From an uncultured Clostridium sp. (GTDB lineage: Bacteria; Bacillota; Clostridia; Clostridiales; Clostridiaceae): 25,846 nucleotides of DNA. A model generated the notes under the pieces. The model did not search any database. It worked only from the letters and a program-made list of their open reading frames with translations, and was not told where the DNA came from. The stretch spans positions 1 through 25,846 of the forward strand of contig CAKVFO010000034.1 in NCBI GenBank assembly GCA_934746785.1, given 5' to 3'. The position numbers and the translations under genes were made by a program. Below are positions 25,618 to 25,846 of this stretch, one piece after another (position 1 is the stretch's first letter; each line of letters begins with the position of its first letter).

Positions 25618-25846
25618 GTGTACAATTGGGATAGTTTATTAAATGGAACAAGAACACTAGTGAATTTAGTCATGAGATGAATTGTTTCAAATAGTAAGCA
25701 TATAGAGAAATCTGTATGTAGAGATAGGAAATAGACCTATCCAATACTACTTGAATTGCTGGAAACTCGTAAAGCTAACTAAACCACAACGTAAACATGA
25801 AATAAGGTTAAGCGTGAAGGTTACGAAAGTAGAAAAAATTAGTTAG
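25618..25846 (+). mobile_element. 5' part of a group II intron (domain I; truncated by window end)
   Basis: The last ~230 bases carry no gene and read like domain I of a clostridial group II intron: GTGTAC as the likely 5' splice end (25618-25623), GGAACAAG...ACTAGTGAATTTAGTCATGAG, GCTGGAAACTCGTAAAGC and the ACCACAACGTAAAC segment (~25782-25795). The seven bases just upstream (25611-25617, TACGGAT) can pair with 25710-25716 (ATCTGTA) with one G·U, a plausible IBS1-EBS1 contact. The reverse-transcriptase ORF and domains V-VI would lie beyond the window. The exact boundary is tentative. Confidence 0.7.

Noticed and set aside
25467..25673. Minus-strand 68-residue frame at the MATE/intron junction
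   Set aside because: It spans the end of the MATE gene and structured intron sequence, with no start signal.

Overview
The base composition is strongly AT-rich, Shine-Dalgarno (SD) sites are strong, and the gene set includes a T-box-controlled branched-chain amino acid carrier, an ECF vitamin transporter, a yjdF RNA and an M26 metalloprotease with cohesin and dockerin modules. This points to a Firmicute of Clostridium sensu stricto, plausibly a host-associated species near C. perfringens. I cannot name the species from this window. It looks chromosomal. The only clear mobile element is the 5' part of a probable group II intron at the right edge.

Layout. 1-2905: the end of an ECF transporter operon, with an S-component-like domain fused to two ABC ATPase domains, then EcfT. 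3115-4056: ROK glucokinase. 4223-7186: ABC ATPase plus FtsX-like permease. 7214-7336: a small unexplained ORF. 7377-7819: a yjdF-type (azaaromatic-sensing) riboswitch and its yjdF/DUF2992 gene. 7878-8540 (minus): YczE-like membrane protein. 8790-9143: ArsC/Spx-like thioredoxin-fold protein. 9250-9687: YqeY-like protein. 9875-20408: one large transcription unit encoding a 3424-residue secreted zinc metalloprotease, with its own strong promoter, cre-like site, structured leader and terminator. 20683-22509: T-box leader and BrnQ carrier. 22521-23972 (minus): K+(Na+)/H+ antiporter with a TrkA-C domain. 24166-25554: MATE efflux pump. 25618-25846: start of a group II intron.

Most of the window is ordinary transport and housekeeping. 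The exception is the giant protease. Near its N-terminus, in order, are a signal peptide, a cohesin domain, a Pro/Glu linker, a degenerate sortase-like FTKTG motif with a membrane segment and basic tail, a second hydrophobic segment ending in a signal-peptidase-like site, and then a dockerin. Cleavage between the two hydrophobic segments would leave a surface-anchored cohesin and a released protease with a dockerin at its new N-terminus. This suggests a self-contained 'cut, anchor and re-dock' surface display mechanism. Its 5' leader also has a hairpin whose right arm is repeated over codons 5-8, so the left arm could pair with either place.
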